From positions 1 to 13,832 of the forward strand of contig JAUWLK010000047.1 in assembly GCA_030613745.1 (NCBI GenBank): 13,832 nt of DNA, written 5' to 3'. Below are positions 1-7,424 of the stretch, piece after piece (position 1 is the stretch's first letter; each line of letters opens with the position of its first letter). Under the pieces are notes generated by a model. That model was not told where the DNA came from and searched no databases. It worked only from the letters and a program-made list of their open reading frames with translations. The DNA is from Flavobacteriaceae bacterium (lineage in GTDB: Bacteria > Bacteroidota > Bacteroidia > Flavobacteriales > Flavobacteriaceae). Both the position numbers and the translations under genes were made by a program.

Positions 1-1
1 T

Positions 2-1276
2 ATTGGTACAATTGTTTTTGTAATTGGAAATGTATTCTATGGTGGATTTCAATTCAATAGTTTTAACGATTTCTTGATTAATTTTAGCTTTTATCAATTG
101 TATTCATTTGTGATTGGACTTTCAAATATCGCATTTTTTACTTATTTGGAAAAGCGTGAATGGAATGAAAATAAAAGAGTTATGCGAATTGTAATTGGTG
201 TTGTTGGTTCGGTTATAATAACACTGATTTGTTTATTTATTCTTAGAATGTTTACAGCAATGACAATGAGTGATAAAACTTTTAATGAATTTATTGCGAA
301 TGATAGTATTCAAAATTATCAATTTGGATTATGGGCTTCATTGACTGTAGTGATTATTTTTCATTTCACATATTTTTATAACAAATACCAACAAAAGAAA
401 GTTAAAGAATCTCAAATTGTAGCCAAAACAGAAACAGCAAAATTTGAATCTCTTAAGAGCCAATTAGATCCTCATTTTTTATTTAATAGTCTAAATGTAT
501 TAACCTCTTTGATTAGTGAAAATCCCCGTCAAGCGGAAAAATTCACAACCAAATTATCTAAAGTGTATCGCTATGTTTTGGAGCAAAAAGATAAAGATTT
601 AATTCCTTTGGAAGAAGAACTGAAGTTTGCAAGTACATATATGGAATTGTTGAAAATGCGATTTGAAGATGGTATCAGTTTCAGTATTCCTGAAAAAGTG
701 AGTAATTCAGAACTGAAAATAGTACCTCTATCATTACAATTATTACTTGAAAATGCAGTAAAACACAATGTAATTACTTCGGATAACCCTTTAAAAATTA
801 GAATATTTGAAGAAAACGGGTTCTTATCCATAGAAAATAATATCAGTCCAAAATCTTCACTTGAAAAAAGCACTAAAGTTGGACTGAAGAACATTAATCA
901 ACGGTATAGTTTAATTACTAATGAAACGGTTGAAATAACAAATAATAATAAAATATTTAAGGTAAAGTTACCTTTATTAACACAAAAAATTAAGAAAATG
1001 AAAACAGATTATATTAATGATAGTAACAAATATATCAGAGCAAAAAAACGTGTGGATGAATTAAAAGGATTTTATGGAAATGTAATATCATATTGTGTAG
1101 TTATTCCATTTTTAATATTTGTCAATTATAGAACTTCATGGGAGTATCAATGGTTTTGGTTTCCAATGTTTGGATGGGGACTGGGTGTTGTAATTCAGGC
1201 CTTTACTGTTTTTGGTTATGGCTCTGATTGGGAGGAGCGTAAAATAAGAGAAATTATGAATAAAGATAAAAATTAA
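2..1276 (+). CDS. LytS-type sensor histidine kinase fused to a C-terminal 2TM domain (5' end outside window)
   Basis: Membrane sensor kinase of the LytS/His_kinase (PF06580) type. It would autophosphorylate on histidine and pass phosphate to the LytTR regulator encoded two genes downstream. The frame is open to the left edge: the TTG at 74 is only an internal leucine, and hydrophobic coding sequence precedes it, so the gene is 5'-truncated by the window. Counting from the codon at base 2, the N-terminal part holds several TM segments. The phospho-acceptor box is QLDPHFLFNSLN with H158, the N box is LLLENAVKHN around N251, and a short G box GLKNINQRY starts near 294. From about residue 343 a second module begins, with the RAKKRV start, two hydrophobic helices and DWEERKIREIM that define the 2TM domain (PF13239). 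In relatives I know, kinase and 2TM protein are usually separate genes. The join lies at an A6 run at 984-989 (see findings). The next gene starts 4 bp downstream. Confidence 0.9.
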   Translation: MGTIVFVIGNVFYGGFQFNSFNDFLINFSFYQLYSFVIGLSNIAFFTYLEKREWNENKRVMRIVIGVVGSVIITLICLFILRMFTAMTMSDKTFNEFIANDSIQNYQFGLWASLTVVIIFHFTYFYNKYQQKKVKESQIVAKTETAKFESLKSQLDPHFLFNSLNVLTSLISENPRQAEKFTTKLSKVYRYVLEQKDKDLIPLEEELKFASTYMELLKMRFEDGISFSIPEKVSNSELKIVPLSLQLLLENAVKHNVITSDNPLKIRIFEENGFLSIENNISPKSSLEKSTKVGLKNINQRYSLITNETVEITNNNKIFKVKLPLLTQKIKKMKTDYINDSNKYIRAKKRVDELKGFYGNVISYCVVIPFLIFVNYRTSWEYQWFWFPMFGWGLGVVIQAFTVFGYGSDWEERKIREIMNKDKN

Positions 1277-1280
1277 TATT

Positions 1281-1598
1281 ATGGAAAATGATTATAACGA
1301 AGAGAAACGCTATTTAAGAGCAAAGAAGAGAGTAAAAGAAATTCAGGGGTTCTATTGGCATTTATTTTGGTATTTGGCAGTAAATACATTTCTTACTTTT
1401 GGTGGTATAGTAAACAATATATTTAACGGAGAATCTTTTGATTTAGATGAATTTCATTGGGGTACATTTTCAATTTGGTTTTTTTGGGGAATTGGATTAG
1501 CAGCACATTGGCTTAAAGTTTTTGGTAAAAATATTATTTTTTCAAAAGACTGGGAAGAAAGGAAAATTAAAGAGTATATGGATAAAGATAAATTTTGA
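1281..1598 (+). CDS. Small 2TM-domain membrane protein
   Basis: A 105-residue protein consisting almost entirely of one 2TM domain (PF13239). It opens with RYLRAKKRVKEIQGFYWH, has two hydrophobic helices separated by a short acidic loop (about residues 26-46 and 62-82), and ends DWEERKIKEYMDKDKF. This architecture closely parallels the last 80 residues of the upstream kinase, so the two are probably tandem duplicates. The ATG at 1281 lies 4 bp after the kinase stop and 32 bp before the likely regulator start, so the three genes are probably co-transcribed. The family's molecular role is unknown to me. Its repeated association with LytS/LytTR pairs suggests, by inference, an accessory or sensing role at the membrane. 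There are no catalytic residues and no signal peptide. Confidence 0.88.
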   Translation: MENDYNEEKRYLRAKKRVKEIQGFYWHLFWYLAVNTFLTFGGIVNNIFNGESFDLDEFHWGTFSIWFFWGIGLAAHWLKVFGKNIIFSKDWEERKIKEYMDKDKF

Positions 1599-1630
1599 AT
1601 AAAATATTTTAATTATTGAAATTTGTAAGT

Positions 1631-2389
1631 ATGATAAAAATAATCATAATTGAAGATGAAAAACCATCTGCAAGAAGGTTGGGGAGAATGCTGAAAGAAA
1701 TTAATATTGAAGCGCAAGCAATATTACATTCCGTTGCTGAATCCGTTAAATGGTTTGAAAACAATAAGCATCCTGATTTAATTTTATTAGATATTCAATT
1801 ATCTGATGGGCTTTCATTTGAAATATTTGAGGAAGTAGAAGTGATGAGTGCAATTATTTTTACAACAGCATATGATGAATATGCTCTAAAAGCGTTTAAA
1901 TTAAATAGTATTGATTACTTGTTAAAACCAATTGATGATGATGAATTGGAAAATGCCATTAATAAATTTAAAGCCAATCAACCAAAACCACATAATCTTC
2001 AAGTAGATTTAGAACAAATAAAAAAACTGCTAATAAACCCATTAGACAGGAATTTCAAAGATAGATTTACGGTAAAAATAGGACAGCATTTAAAAATGAT
2101 CAATATTAGTGAAATAGATTGCTTTTATAGTGAAAACAAAGCAACATATATAAATACTAATGAGAAAAGAAATTATTTAATTGATAATACTTTAGAACAA
2201 CTTGAAGAACAATTAGACCCTGCTAAGTTTTTTAGAATAAATCGTAAGTTTATAATTAATATTGAAGCTATCAAAGATATTATTTCTTATACCAATAGCA
2301 GATTGCAAATAAAATTAAATCATTTTTCAGAATTAGATATTATTGTAAGTCGTGAAAAAGTAAAAGATTTTAAAAATTGGCTTGACTAA
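1631..2389 (+). CDS. LytTR-family two-component response regulator
   Basis: A DNA-binding response regulator of 252 residues. The receiver domain (about 1-115) has the acidic pocket EDE at 8-10, phospho-acceptor D54 in LILLDIQL, the switch residue in FTTAYDEYA (T78/T79) and the conserved lysine K99 in LLKPID. The C-terminal LytTR domain (about 150-250) shows the typical seI.cf.seNkatyi pattern and FFRINRKFIIN. It is the cognate output for the kinase at the left edge. Flavobacterial LytTR regulators commonly control envelope or surface genes, but no target can be read from this sequence. I chose ATG 1631. A longer frame opens at TTG 1616, but MIKIIIIEDE is the normal receiver start and the extra five residues add nothing. 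The stop lies 8 bp from the convergent rsmD stop. Confidence 0.93.
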   Translation: MIKIIIIEDEKPSARRLGRMLKEINIEAQAILHSVAESVKWFENNKHPDLILLDIQLSDGLSFEIFEEVEVMSAIIFTTAYDEYALKAFKLNSIDYLLKPIDDDELENAINKFKANQPKPHNLQVDLEQIKKLLINPLDRNFKDRFTVKIGQHLKMINISEIDCFYSENKATYINTNEKRNYLIDNTLEQLEEQLDPAKFFRINRKFIINIEAIKDIISYTNSRLQIKLNHFSELDIIVSREKVKDFKNWLD

Positions 2390-2397
2390 ATATTAAT

Positions 2398-2943
2398 CTA
2401 TTTGTTTGTGATTTCAAAAATACTGAACATATTACCACCATATTTTTTAGATTTTATAAAAGTAGAATTTAGGGATAAGTCTGTTTGTTTTGAATGCTCA
2501 ATAATTAACACTCCATCTTTGTTAAGTAGCTCATTTTCAAATACTAGGTCGATTATATATTGATATCTTTCTTTTGTAAAGTTATAAGGAGGATCAGCAA
2601 AAATAACATCAAATTTTTGATTTGTTTTTTCTAAAAAGCTATAAACATCTGATTTTATAGTTTGCAAATCAAATTGTAATTCATTTGCTATTTTATCAAT
2701 AAACCGGATACAACCAAAATTTTGATCAACGCTTATTATTTGTGTAGTTCCGCGCGAAGCAAATTCAAAACTAATGCTACCTATTCCGGCAAACAAATCT
2801 AAAACTGAAATTTGGTCAAAATAATATTGATTATTCAAAATATTGAATAAAGCTTCTTTAGCCATATCTGTTGTAGGCCTAACCGGTAAATTTTTAGGAG
2901 CTGAAATACGTCTACTTTTGTGTTTACCAGAAATAATTCGCAT
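2398..2943 (-). CDS. rsmD: 16S rRNA (guanine(966)-N2)-methyltransferase RsmD
   Basis: SAM-dependent methyltransferase that modifies G966 of 16S rRNA in the 30S subunit. At 181 residues it has the usual family length. It opens with the diagnostic MRIISGKHKSRRI and VRPTTDMAKEALFNIL (residues 21-36). It continues with SAM motif I VLDLFAGIGS (47-56) and the amino-methyltransferase motif DPPY (D117-Y120) in FDVIFADPPYNF. The ATG overlaps the DUF3822 stop by one base (TAATG, 2941-2945), which suggests translational coupling. It is therefore the third gene of a three-gene - strand operon. The purine-rich AAGGAGG on the + strand near 2587 is only the complement of the two proline codons, not a ribosome binding site. 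Confidence 0.95.
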   Translation of the reverse strand: MRIISGKHKSRRISAPKNLPVRPTTDMAKEALFNILNNQYYFDQISVLDLFAGIGSISFEFASRGTTQIISVDQNFGCIRFIDKIANELQFDLQTIKSDVYSFLEKTNQKFDVIFADPPYNFTKERYQYIIDLVFENELLNKDGVLIIEHSKQTDLSLNSTFIKSKKYGGNMFSIFEITNK

Positions 2944-3797
2944 TAATACTGATTTAGAAGTGTAAAAAAACTGCGTTTAATTTCTTCTGAAAAATCAGAA
3001 CTAAAAGTATATCTTGATCTATTTTCCAGTAAATTTACATTTCTAATATATTTGTAAGCAATTTGATATAGATTATTTTCTTTATTAATTTTTCCGGATA
3101 ATACCAATTCAAAATTTTCAGGGTTTAATTGCAATTGTTCAGCTGTAAACAGAATATAATAGATAAAGTCTTCTTTGGTTTTGTATTTAAAAGAATTGTA
3201 AAATGTTAATTTGTTATTCGCTATTATTACTATTTCAAAATGATTTTTACAAATATTGGCAAACAAGTGGGGATGTTCACTGTACTTATAGGTATTTAAT
3301 AAATTTTCTACTAAAATAGTTGAAGAGTGTTTGTATTCAAAGCTTCCAAATTTTTCTAGAATAAAATTATTAATATTGACAAAAGGTATATAAACATTTA
3401 TAATATCATGATTATCAATAGGATCATAAACTATATAATCATTTTTATAAATTTTTGAGTTGAATTTTAAATAATTTTTTAATTTTTCTGAATCAAAAAG
3501 AGGCTTTGGTACAAAAGTGGATAAATCATTAACATGAGTTACGTTTACTGAGTTGTATTTTTTTTGTAAAAGCTCTTCCGTTTTAAATAGTTGTATTATA
3601 TTTTTTAAGTGTTTTTCAGGAGTAGGAGAATTATCATGGAATGAAAAACTGTTAATAGTAGTAACTTGATTTAAATCTTTATTGATAATACAAAAAGAAA
3701 ATCCATCCAAACTGAGTTGGATGGATAAATGACTATCTTTAAGATTATTAAAATCTATTGAATTATTCGTTATTTGAATCTTCTTTTCTGCCATCAT
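2943..3797 (-). CDS. DUF3822 family protein, possibly with a degenerate actin-like (PilM/GspL-type) fold
   Basis: Conserved Bacteroidetes protein of unknown function, about 284 residues, that I recognise as DUF3822 from its LSIQLSLDGFSFCIIN opening and its position upstream of rsmD. It has no signal peptide or TM segment and so should be cytoplasmic. The layout resembles the ASKHA/PilM fold, which is inference: a beta-hairpin LSIQLSLDGFSFCIIN, a middle IVYDPIDNHDIINVYIPF, then a second half HFEIVIIANNKLTFYNSFKY followed by helix DFIYYILFTAEQL and FELVLSGKI. The acidic and glycine residues that bind ATP in true actin-like proteins are not evident. The frame extends to 3818, but tandem ATGs at 3797 and 3794 begin the family-like MMAEKK sequence, so I prefer these; the choice between them is open. 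The start overlaps the end of the preceding gene by about 35 bp. Confidence 0.8.
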   Translation of the reverse strand: MMAEKKIQITNNSIDFNNLKDSHLSIQLSLDGFSFCIINKDLNQVTTINSFSFHDNSPTPEKHLKNIIQLFKTEELLQKKYNSVNVTHVNDLSTFVPKPLFDSEKLKNYLKFNSKIYKNDYIVYDPIDNHDIINVYIPFVNINNFILEKFGSFEYKHSSTILVENLLNTYKYSEHPHLFANICKNHFEIVIIANNKLTFYNSFKYKTKEDFIYYILFTAEQLQLNPENFELVLSGKINKENNLYQIAYKYIRNVNLLENRSRYTFSSDFSEEIKRSFFTLLNQY

Positions 3798-4494
3798 AAA
3801 ATGGAGGCCAATTACCATTTGAATTAACTTCTGTAAGAGATCCTACAGTAATATATTCACCAGGAACATTAACACCACCAAGTGTTTCTTTTTCCTGACT
3901 AATTAAATCTTTATCCATTCCTACCAAAACTATTCCTTTATTTACTTTAGCTTCAAATGCTGAAGTTTTAACACCTTGTACTTTTTCAATAACACTAGTT
4001 TTTAATTCAAATTTTGCATCTGTTCCAGGAATGTTCATCATATTTTTATAATCTCTACCTTCAAATGATTTTAGTATAGGTTCAAAACCTACAGTATCAA
4101 CAATTCTTTTTTCAACATCAACTGTAATTAACCCTCTTTTTTCAGTTATGACAATATTTTTAACCTCAGTTACGGCAAAACTATCCGTATCAATAAAGTG
4201 TATTAATTCTTGAGCATTTGCAGTAAATTTTCTGTTTACTTGGCCATATGCCAATTCAGCATCACGAATTATTTTTAAATTTTCAATTACCTTGGCATAA
4301 CGTACTTTTTTCTCTTTATTGAAATGAATAGGTTTCATTATACTTTGGTAAATTTGATAACCTAAAAATATAATTGTAACCCATAATAAAATTGATAAAA
4401 CAGGTTTTAATTTTTTAGGTATTATATTAACAATTAAGTAAGCCAATCCGGCAACGGCTAATATAGCGGCAATTATTATTAAGATATTAATCAT
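3763..4494 (-). CDS. Conserved Bacteroidetes membrane protein with a pilin-like helix
   Basis: Unnamed protein of 243 residues. Two hydrophobic segments (about 4-24 and 31-48) are followed by a long helix at about 62-100 (RYAKVIENLKIIRDAELAY, then a GKFT-like turn, then LIHFI). That pattern resembles the helix and first loop of type II secretion pseudopilins (AxxxLxxIrxAxxaY...GkYt). It lacks a prepilin peptidase site (G-F-T-L-I/V-E), so it is not a standard pilin. The C-terminal 140 residues look like a beta-rich globular domain I cannot name, probably periplasmic. ATG 4494 is preferred over the upstream in-frame GTG-like extension to 4530, because the promoter -7 element lies at 4527-4535. 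It is first in the operon with DUF3822 and rsmD, and I have the impression this order is conserved in Flavobacteriia. Function unknown. Confidence 0.75.
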   Translation of the reverse strand: MINILIIIAAILAVAGLAYLIVNIIPKKLKPVLSILLWVTIIFLGYQIYQSIMKPIHFNKEKKVRYAKVIENLKIIRDAELAYGQVNRKFTANAQELIHFIDTDSFAVTEVKNIVITEKRGLITVDVEKRIVDTVGFEPILKSFEGRDYKNMMNIPGTDAKFELKTSVIEKVQGVKTSAFEAKVNKGIVLVGMDKDLISQEKETLGGVNVPGEYITVGSLTEVNSNGNWPPFYDGRKEDSNNE

Positions 4495-4526
4495 TTTACA
4501 AAATTTAATTTTAATTATCGGTACTC

Positions 4527-4557
4527 GCAAATCTACAAAAAAAAATCAATCACAAAA
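4527..4557 (-). promoter_or_regulatory. Bacteroidetes-type promoter for the membrane protein-DUF3822-rsmD operon
   Basis: Read on the - strand, a -7 element TAGATTTGC (4535-4527) matches TAnnTTTG exactly. A TTTTG -33 element (4557-4553) lies 17 bp upstream, within the normal spacing. Transcription would start near 4521, leaving a leader of about 25 bases before ATG 4494. This is the best promoter match in the window. Confidence 0.65.
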
Positions 4558-4706
4558 GTATTTTTTTATAATATGTAATTATTTTTTATGTAAATTTAAA
4601 AATAAATCATAATAAATGAAAATTTTAAAGTTTGTTTGTACTCAATCTATTTTAATTTTTTTAATATGATTAATTAATTTTATAGAAAAGCATGAAAAAA
4701 TCTGCT

Positions 4707-4714
4707 TAAGTTTG
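4707..4714 (+). promoter_or_regulatory. Probable -7 element of the helicase-PBP4 promoter
   Basis: TAAGTTTG matches the Bacteroidetes -7 consensus TAnnTTTG and sits 22 bases before ATG 4736, which predicts a leader of only 10-20 bases. No convincing TTG-type -33 element is visible about 20 bp upstream. The rest of the 4536-4706 gap is AT-rich homopolymer sequence in which I see no gene or RNA. Confidence 0.45.
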
Positions 4715-4735
4715 TGAAATAATTGAATAAATAAA

Positions 4736-6163
4736 ATGATTAAGGAAACGTCTAAACTATATGATGAATTTATAAAACGATTTCCTTATGTGCCTACATT
4801 AATGCAAGATGAGTTGTTGGATCAATTATCTCATTTTGTCTTAGATAAAAATAAACAAAGCCTTTTTTTATTGAAAGGATATGCAGGAACAGGTAAAACT
4901 ACGATTATAAGTACATTAATTAGTAATTTATGGCATGTTGGTCTTAAAGCTGTATTGTTAGCTCCTACTGGTCGTGCAGCTAAAGTTATTGGCAAATATT
5001 CAAATAGAGCAGCATTCACTATTCATAAAAAAATTTATCATCCAAAAAAAGAAAAAAATGGTGGCGTAAAATTTGTTCTTCAAAAAAATAAGCATACAAA
5101 TACTATTTTTATTGTTGATGAGGCTTCAATGATTCCTGATAGAGTTTCAGATGCAAAACTTTTTGAAAATGGCTCTTTATTAGATGATTTACTTTTTTAT
5201 ATTTATTCAGGTAATAATTGTAAATTGATATTAATTGGTGATACTGCCCAATTGCCTCCTGTAAAGTTAGAATTAAGTCCGGCTTTAGATAAGCATACTT
5301 TATCTTCTCAATATAACAAAGATGTAAATGAAATTGAATTGAATGAAGTAATGCGTCAACATAAAGATTCAGGAATTTTAGTTAATGCAACTGAATTAAG
5401 AGTTATTTTACGAGATGAATATTTTGGCGATTTTAAATTTGATTTAAATTACCCTGATATTATCCGTTTAACGGATGGATATGAAATAGAAGATGCTATT
5501 AATGATACTATTGGTAATAATAGAGTAGAAGATACTGCAATTATTGTTAGGTCAAATAAAAGAGCGAATCAATACAATCAGCAAATTAGATCTAAGGTTC
5601 TTGGACAAGAAAATGAAATTGCAACCGGTGATTTTGTAATGATTGTAAAAAATAATTATTATTGGTTAAAAGATTCAAATAATGTTGGATTTATAGCCAA
5701 TGGAGATATTTGTGAAATCTTAGAGATATATAATTTTAAGGATTTATATAACTTTCATTTTGCAGAAGTCAAGTTAAGAATGATAGATTATCCTAATCAA
5801 GCACCATTTGAAACCGTTATTTTATTAGATACTTTACATAGTGAATCTCCATCATTATCGTATGATGATTCTAATAAATTATATCAAGAAATAGCTAAAG
5901 ATTATGCAAATGAGCGATCAAAATACAAAATGATGCTAGCAATTAAAAATAATAAATATTTTAATGCCTTACAAGTAAAATTTGCTTACGCGATGACTTG
6001 TCATAAATCACAAGGTGGACAATGGGAAAATGTATTTGTCGAACAACCTTATTTGCCTAATGGTCAAGATATTTCATATATTCGTTGGTTATATACTGCG
6101 ATTACACGAGCTCAAAAGAAATTATATTTAATTGGATTTAAAGATGAATATTTTGAAGATTAA
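4736..6163 (+). CDS. RecD/Pif1-like superfamily 1 DNA helicase
   Basis: ATP-dependent DNA helicase, SF1B, of the short RecD-like type common in Bacteroidetes (475 residues). It should act on DNA in the cytoplasm, probably in repair or recombination. Motifs in order: a Q-motif-like Q24, Walker A GYAGTGKT (48-55), motif Ia LLAPTGRAA, Walker B/DEAD-like IFIVDEASM, motif III LILIGDTAQLPPV, motif IV region TAIIVRSNKRANQYN, the UvrD_C_2-type motif TCHKSQG (421-427), and motif VI WLYTAITRAQKKLYLIG with R458. All catalytic motifs look intact. It lacks the long N-terminal region of RecD2 and any nuclease domain. ATG 4736 follows the -7 element by a short leader. Its last 20 bases overlap the PBP4 gene, so the two are probably co-transcribed. 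Confidence 0.92.
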   Translation: MIKETSKLYDEFIKRFPYVPTLMQDELLDQLSHFVLDKNKQSLFLLKGYAGTGKTTIISTLISNLWHVGLKAVLLAPTGRAAKVIGKYSNRAAFTIHKKIYHPKKEKNGGVKFVLQKNKHTNTIFIVDEASMIPDRVSDAKLFENGSLLDDLLFYIYSGNNCKLILIGDTAQLPPVKLELSPALDKHTLSSQYNKDVNEIELNEVMRQHKDSGILVNATELRVILRDEYFGDFKFDLNYPDIIRLTDGYEIEDAINDTIGNNRVEDTAIIVRSNKRANQYNQQIRSKVLGQENEIATGDFVMIVKNNYYWLKDSNNVGFIANGDICEILEIYNFKDLYNFHFAEVKLRMIDYPNQAPFETVILLDTLHSESPSLSYDDSNKLYQEIAKDYANERSKYKMMLAIKNNKYFNALQVKFAYAMTCHKSQGGQWENVFVEQPYLPNGQDISYIRWLYTAITRAQKKLYLIGFKDEYFED

Positions 6164-7424
6164 TTTACCTCTTAAAATACTATTATTAATTTTAGCTATC
6201 AATATCTCTTGTTCTACAACAAAAAAAATAGAACATGAATTAGTAAATCAGTCAGAGATCAATAATTATTTTAGAGGCCTGGTAGTATACAATCCAAAAA
6301 CAAATAAAGAATTAATTAATTTTAACGGTAATAAGTATTTTACACCCGCATCAAATACAAAATTGTTTACTTTTTATACTGCCTATAGAACTTTTAAAGA
6401 TTCAGTAACAGGATTAAATTACTTAATTTCAAGTGATTCTTTAATAATTAAAGGTACTGCTGATCCATCTTTTTTGTATGGATTTGATGAAAGTAAAACA
6501 CTTGAGTTTTTAAAAAAGAAATCACAAAATATTTATTTAATTAATGAAAATATTGCTGAAAGTTCTTATGGCTCAGGTTGGACTTGGGATGATTATCCTT
6601 ATTACTATATGCCTGAAAAAAATCTATTCCCAATTTATGGAAACATTATAAAATTGTCTAAAAAAGGCGATAGCATTTCAGTTTTACCAAGGTTTTTTGG
6701 TAAAAGCACTAAAATTAATGACAGGGTTGATTTAAGAAGAGATGTTGATAAAAATAATTTTTATGTTAAAAGTGATATTGAACTAGACGAAAGACAAATT
6801 CCATTTAAGACATCAAATCAATTGGTTGCTGATTTATTAAGTGATGAGATTGGTAAAAAAGTAGTTTTAATTCCTTCAAATAAGAGCTATAGTTTTAAAG
6901 AGTTTAAAAGTGTAAAATATGATTCATTATACAAGCAATTGTTGATGGAGAGTGATAATTTTATTGCAGAGCAATTAATGTTACAAGTTGGAAATAAGGC
7001 AGATAGTGTTTTTAGTGTTACAAAAGCAATTGAATATTCTTTAAAAAATTATTTGCAAGATATACCGCAAAAGCCTCGTTGGGTTGATGGCTCGGGTTTA
7101 TCAAGATACAATTTATTCACACCGGAAAGTTTGGTTTATTTATTGACAAAAATGTATCGAGAAATTCCTACTAAAAAACTATTTGCATACTTTCCTATTG
7201 GAGGAGATTCGGGTACTTTGAAAAATTACTATAAAAATGAAAAACCCTATATCTATGCAAAATCAGGTACATTATCAAATAATTATAATTTAAGTGGTTT
7301 TTTAGTTACCAAAAAAGGTACGGTTTTGATCTTTAGTTTTATGAATAACCATTTTCAGGGTAGTTCTTCTAATAGGAAAAATGAAATGAATGATTTCTTA
7401 AAAAGATTGTACAACAAATATTAA
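6144..7424 (+). CDS. dacB: D-alanyl-D-alanine carboxypeptidase/endopeptidase, PBP4 type (S13), as a lipoprotein
   Basis: Serine peptidase of family S13 that trims D-Ala from, or cleaves cross-links in, peptidoglycan in the periplasm. Counting from ATG 6144 (426 residues), the three active-site motifs are present: SxxK as S70-N-T-K73 in TPASNTKLF, SxN as S270-D-N272 in MESDNFIAEQ, and KTG as K373-S-G375 in YAKSGTLSNNYNLSGF. DGSGLSRYNLFTPESL is also typical. The N terminus is a lipoprotein signal ending INIS-C23. The residues after it (STTKK) are basic, not the acidic surface-export signal of Bacteroidetes, so it should face the periplasm. The frame extends to TTG 6132, but ATG 6144 gives the proper signal. 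SxxK to SxN is about 200 residues, shorter than in E. coli PBP4, so the inserted domain is reduced. It overlaps the helicase gene by 20 bp, and its stop abuts the miaA stop. Confidence 0.88.
   Translation: MNILKINLPLKILLLILAINISCSTTKKIEHELVNQSEINNYFRGLVVYNPKTNKELINFNGNKYFTPASNTKLFTFYTAYRTFKDSVTGLNYLISSDSLIIKGTADPSFLYGFDESKTLEFLKKKSQNIYLINENIAESSYGSGWTWDDYPYYYMPEKNLFPIYGNIIKLSKKGDSISVLPRFFGKSTKINDRVDLRRDVDKNNFYVKSDIELDERQIPFKTSNQLVADLLSDEIGKKVVLIPSNKSYSFKEFKSVKYDSLYKQLLMESDNFIAEQLMLQVGNKADSVFSVTKAIEYSLKNYLQDIPQKPRWVDGSGLSRYNLFTPESLVYLLTKMYREIPTKKLFAYFPIGGDSGTLKNYYKNEKPYIYAKSGTLSNNYNLSGFLVTKKGTVLIFSFMNNHFQGSSSNRKNEMNDFLKRLYNKY

Noticed and set aside
571..894. Open frame of 107 codons on the - strand inside the kinase gene
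   Set aside because: It is antisense to clear kinase motifs, its translation has no recognisable features, and it is typical of AT-rich shadow frames.
1616..1630. TTG-initiated five-codon extension of the LytTR regulator
   Set aside because: The family-typical receiver start is at ATG 1631, and the extension has no conserved content.
2586..2593. AAGGAGG on the + strand, resembling a Shine-Dalgarno sequence
   Set aside because: It is the complement of the rsmD DPPY codons. No + strand gene follows, and this phylum rarely uses Shine-Dalgarno sites.
4558..4660. AT-rich imperfect inverted repeats and T/A runs in the divergent gap
   Set aside because: The pairing is weak, all A-T and interrupted, so it is expected by chance in such AT-rich DNA. 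No terminator, small RNA or binding-site pattern stands out.
4831..5019. 62-codon - strand frame inside the helicase gene
   Set aside because: It is the complement of the Walker A region of an intact helicase and has no start context or promoter.
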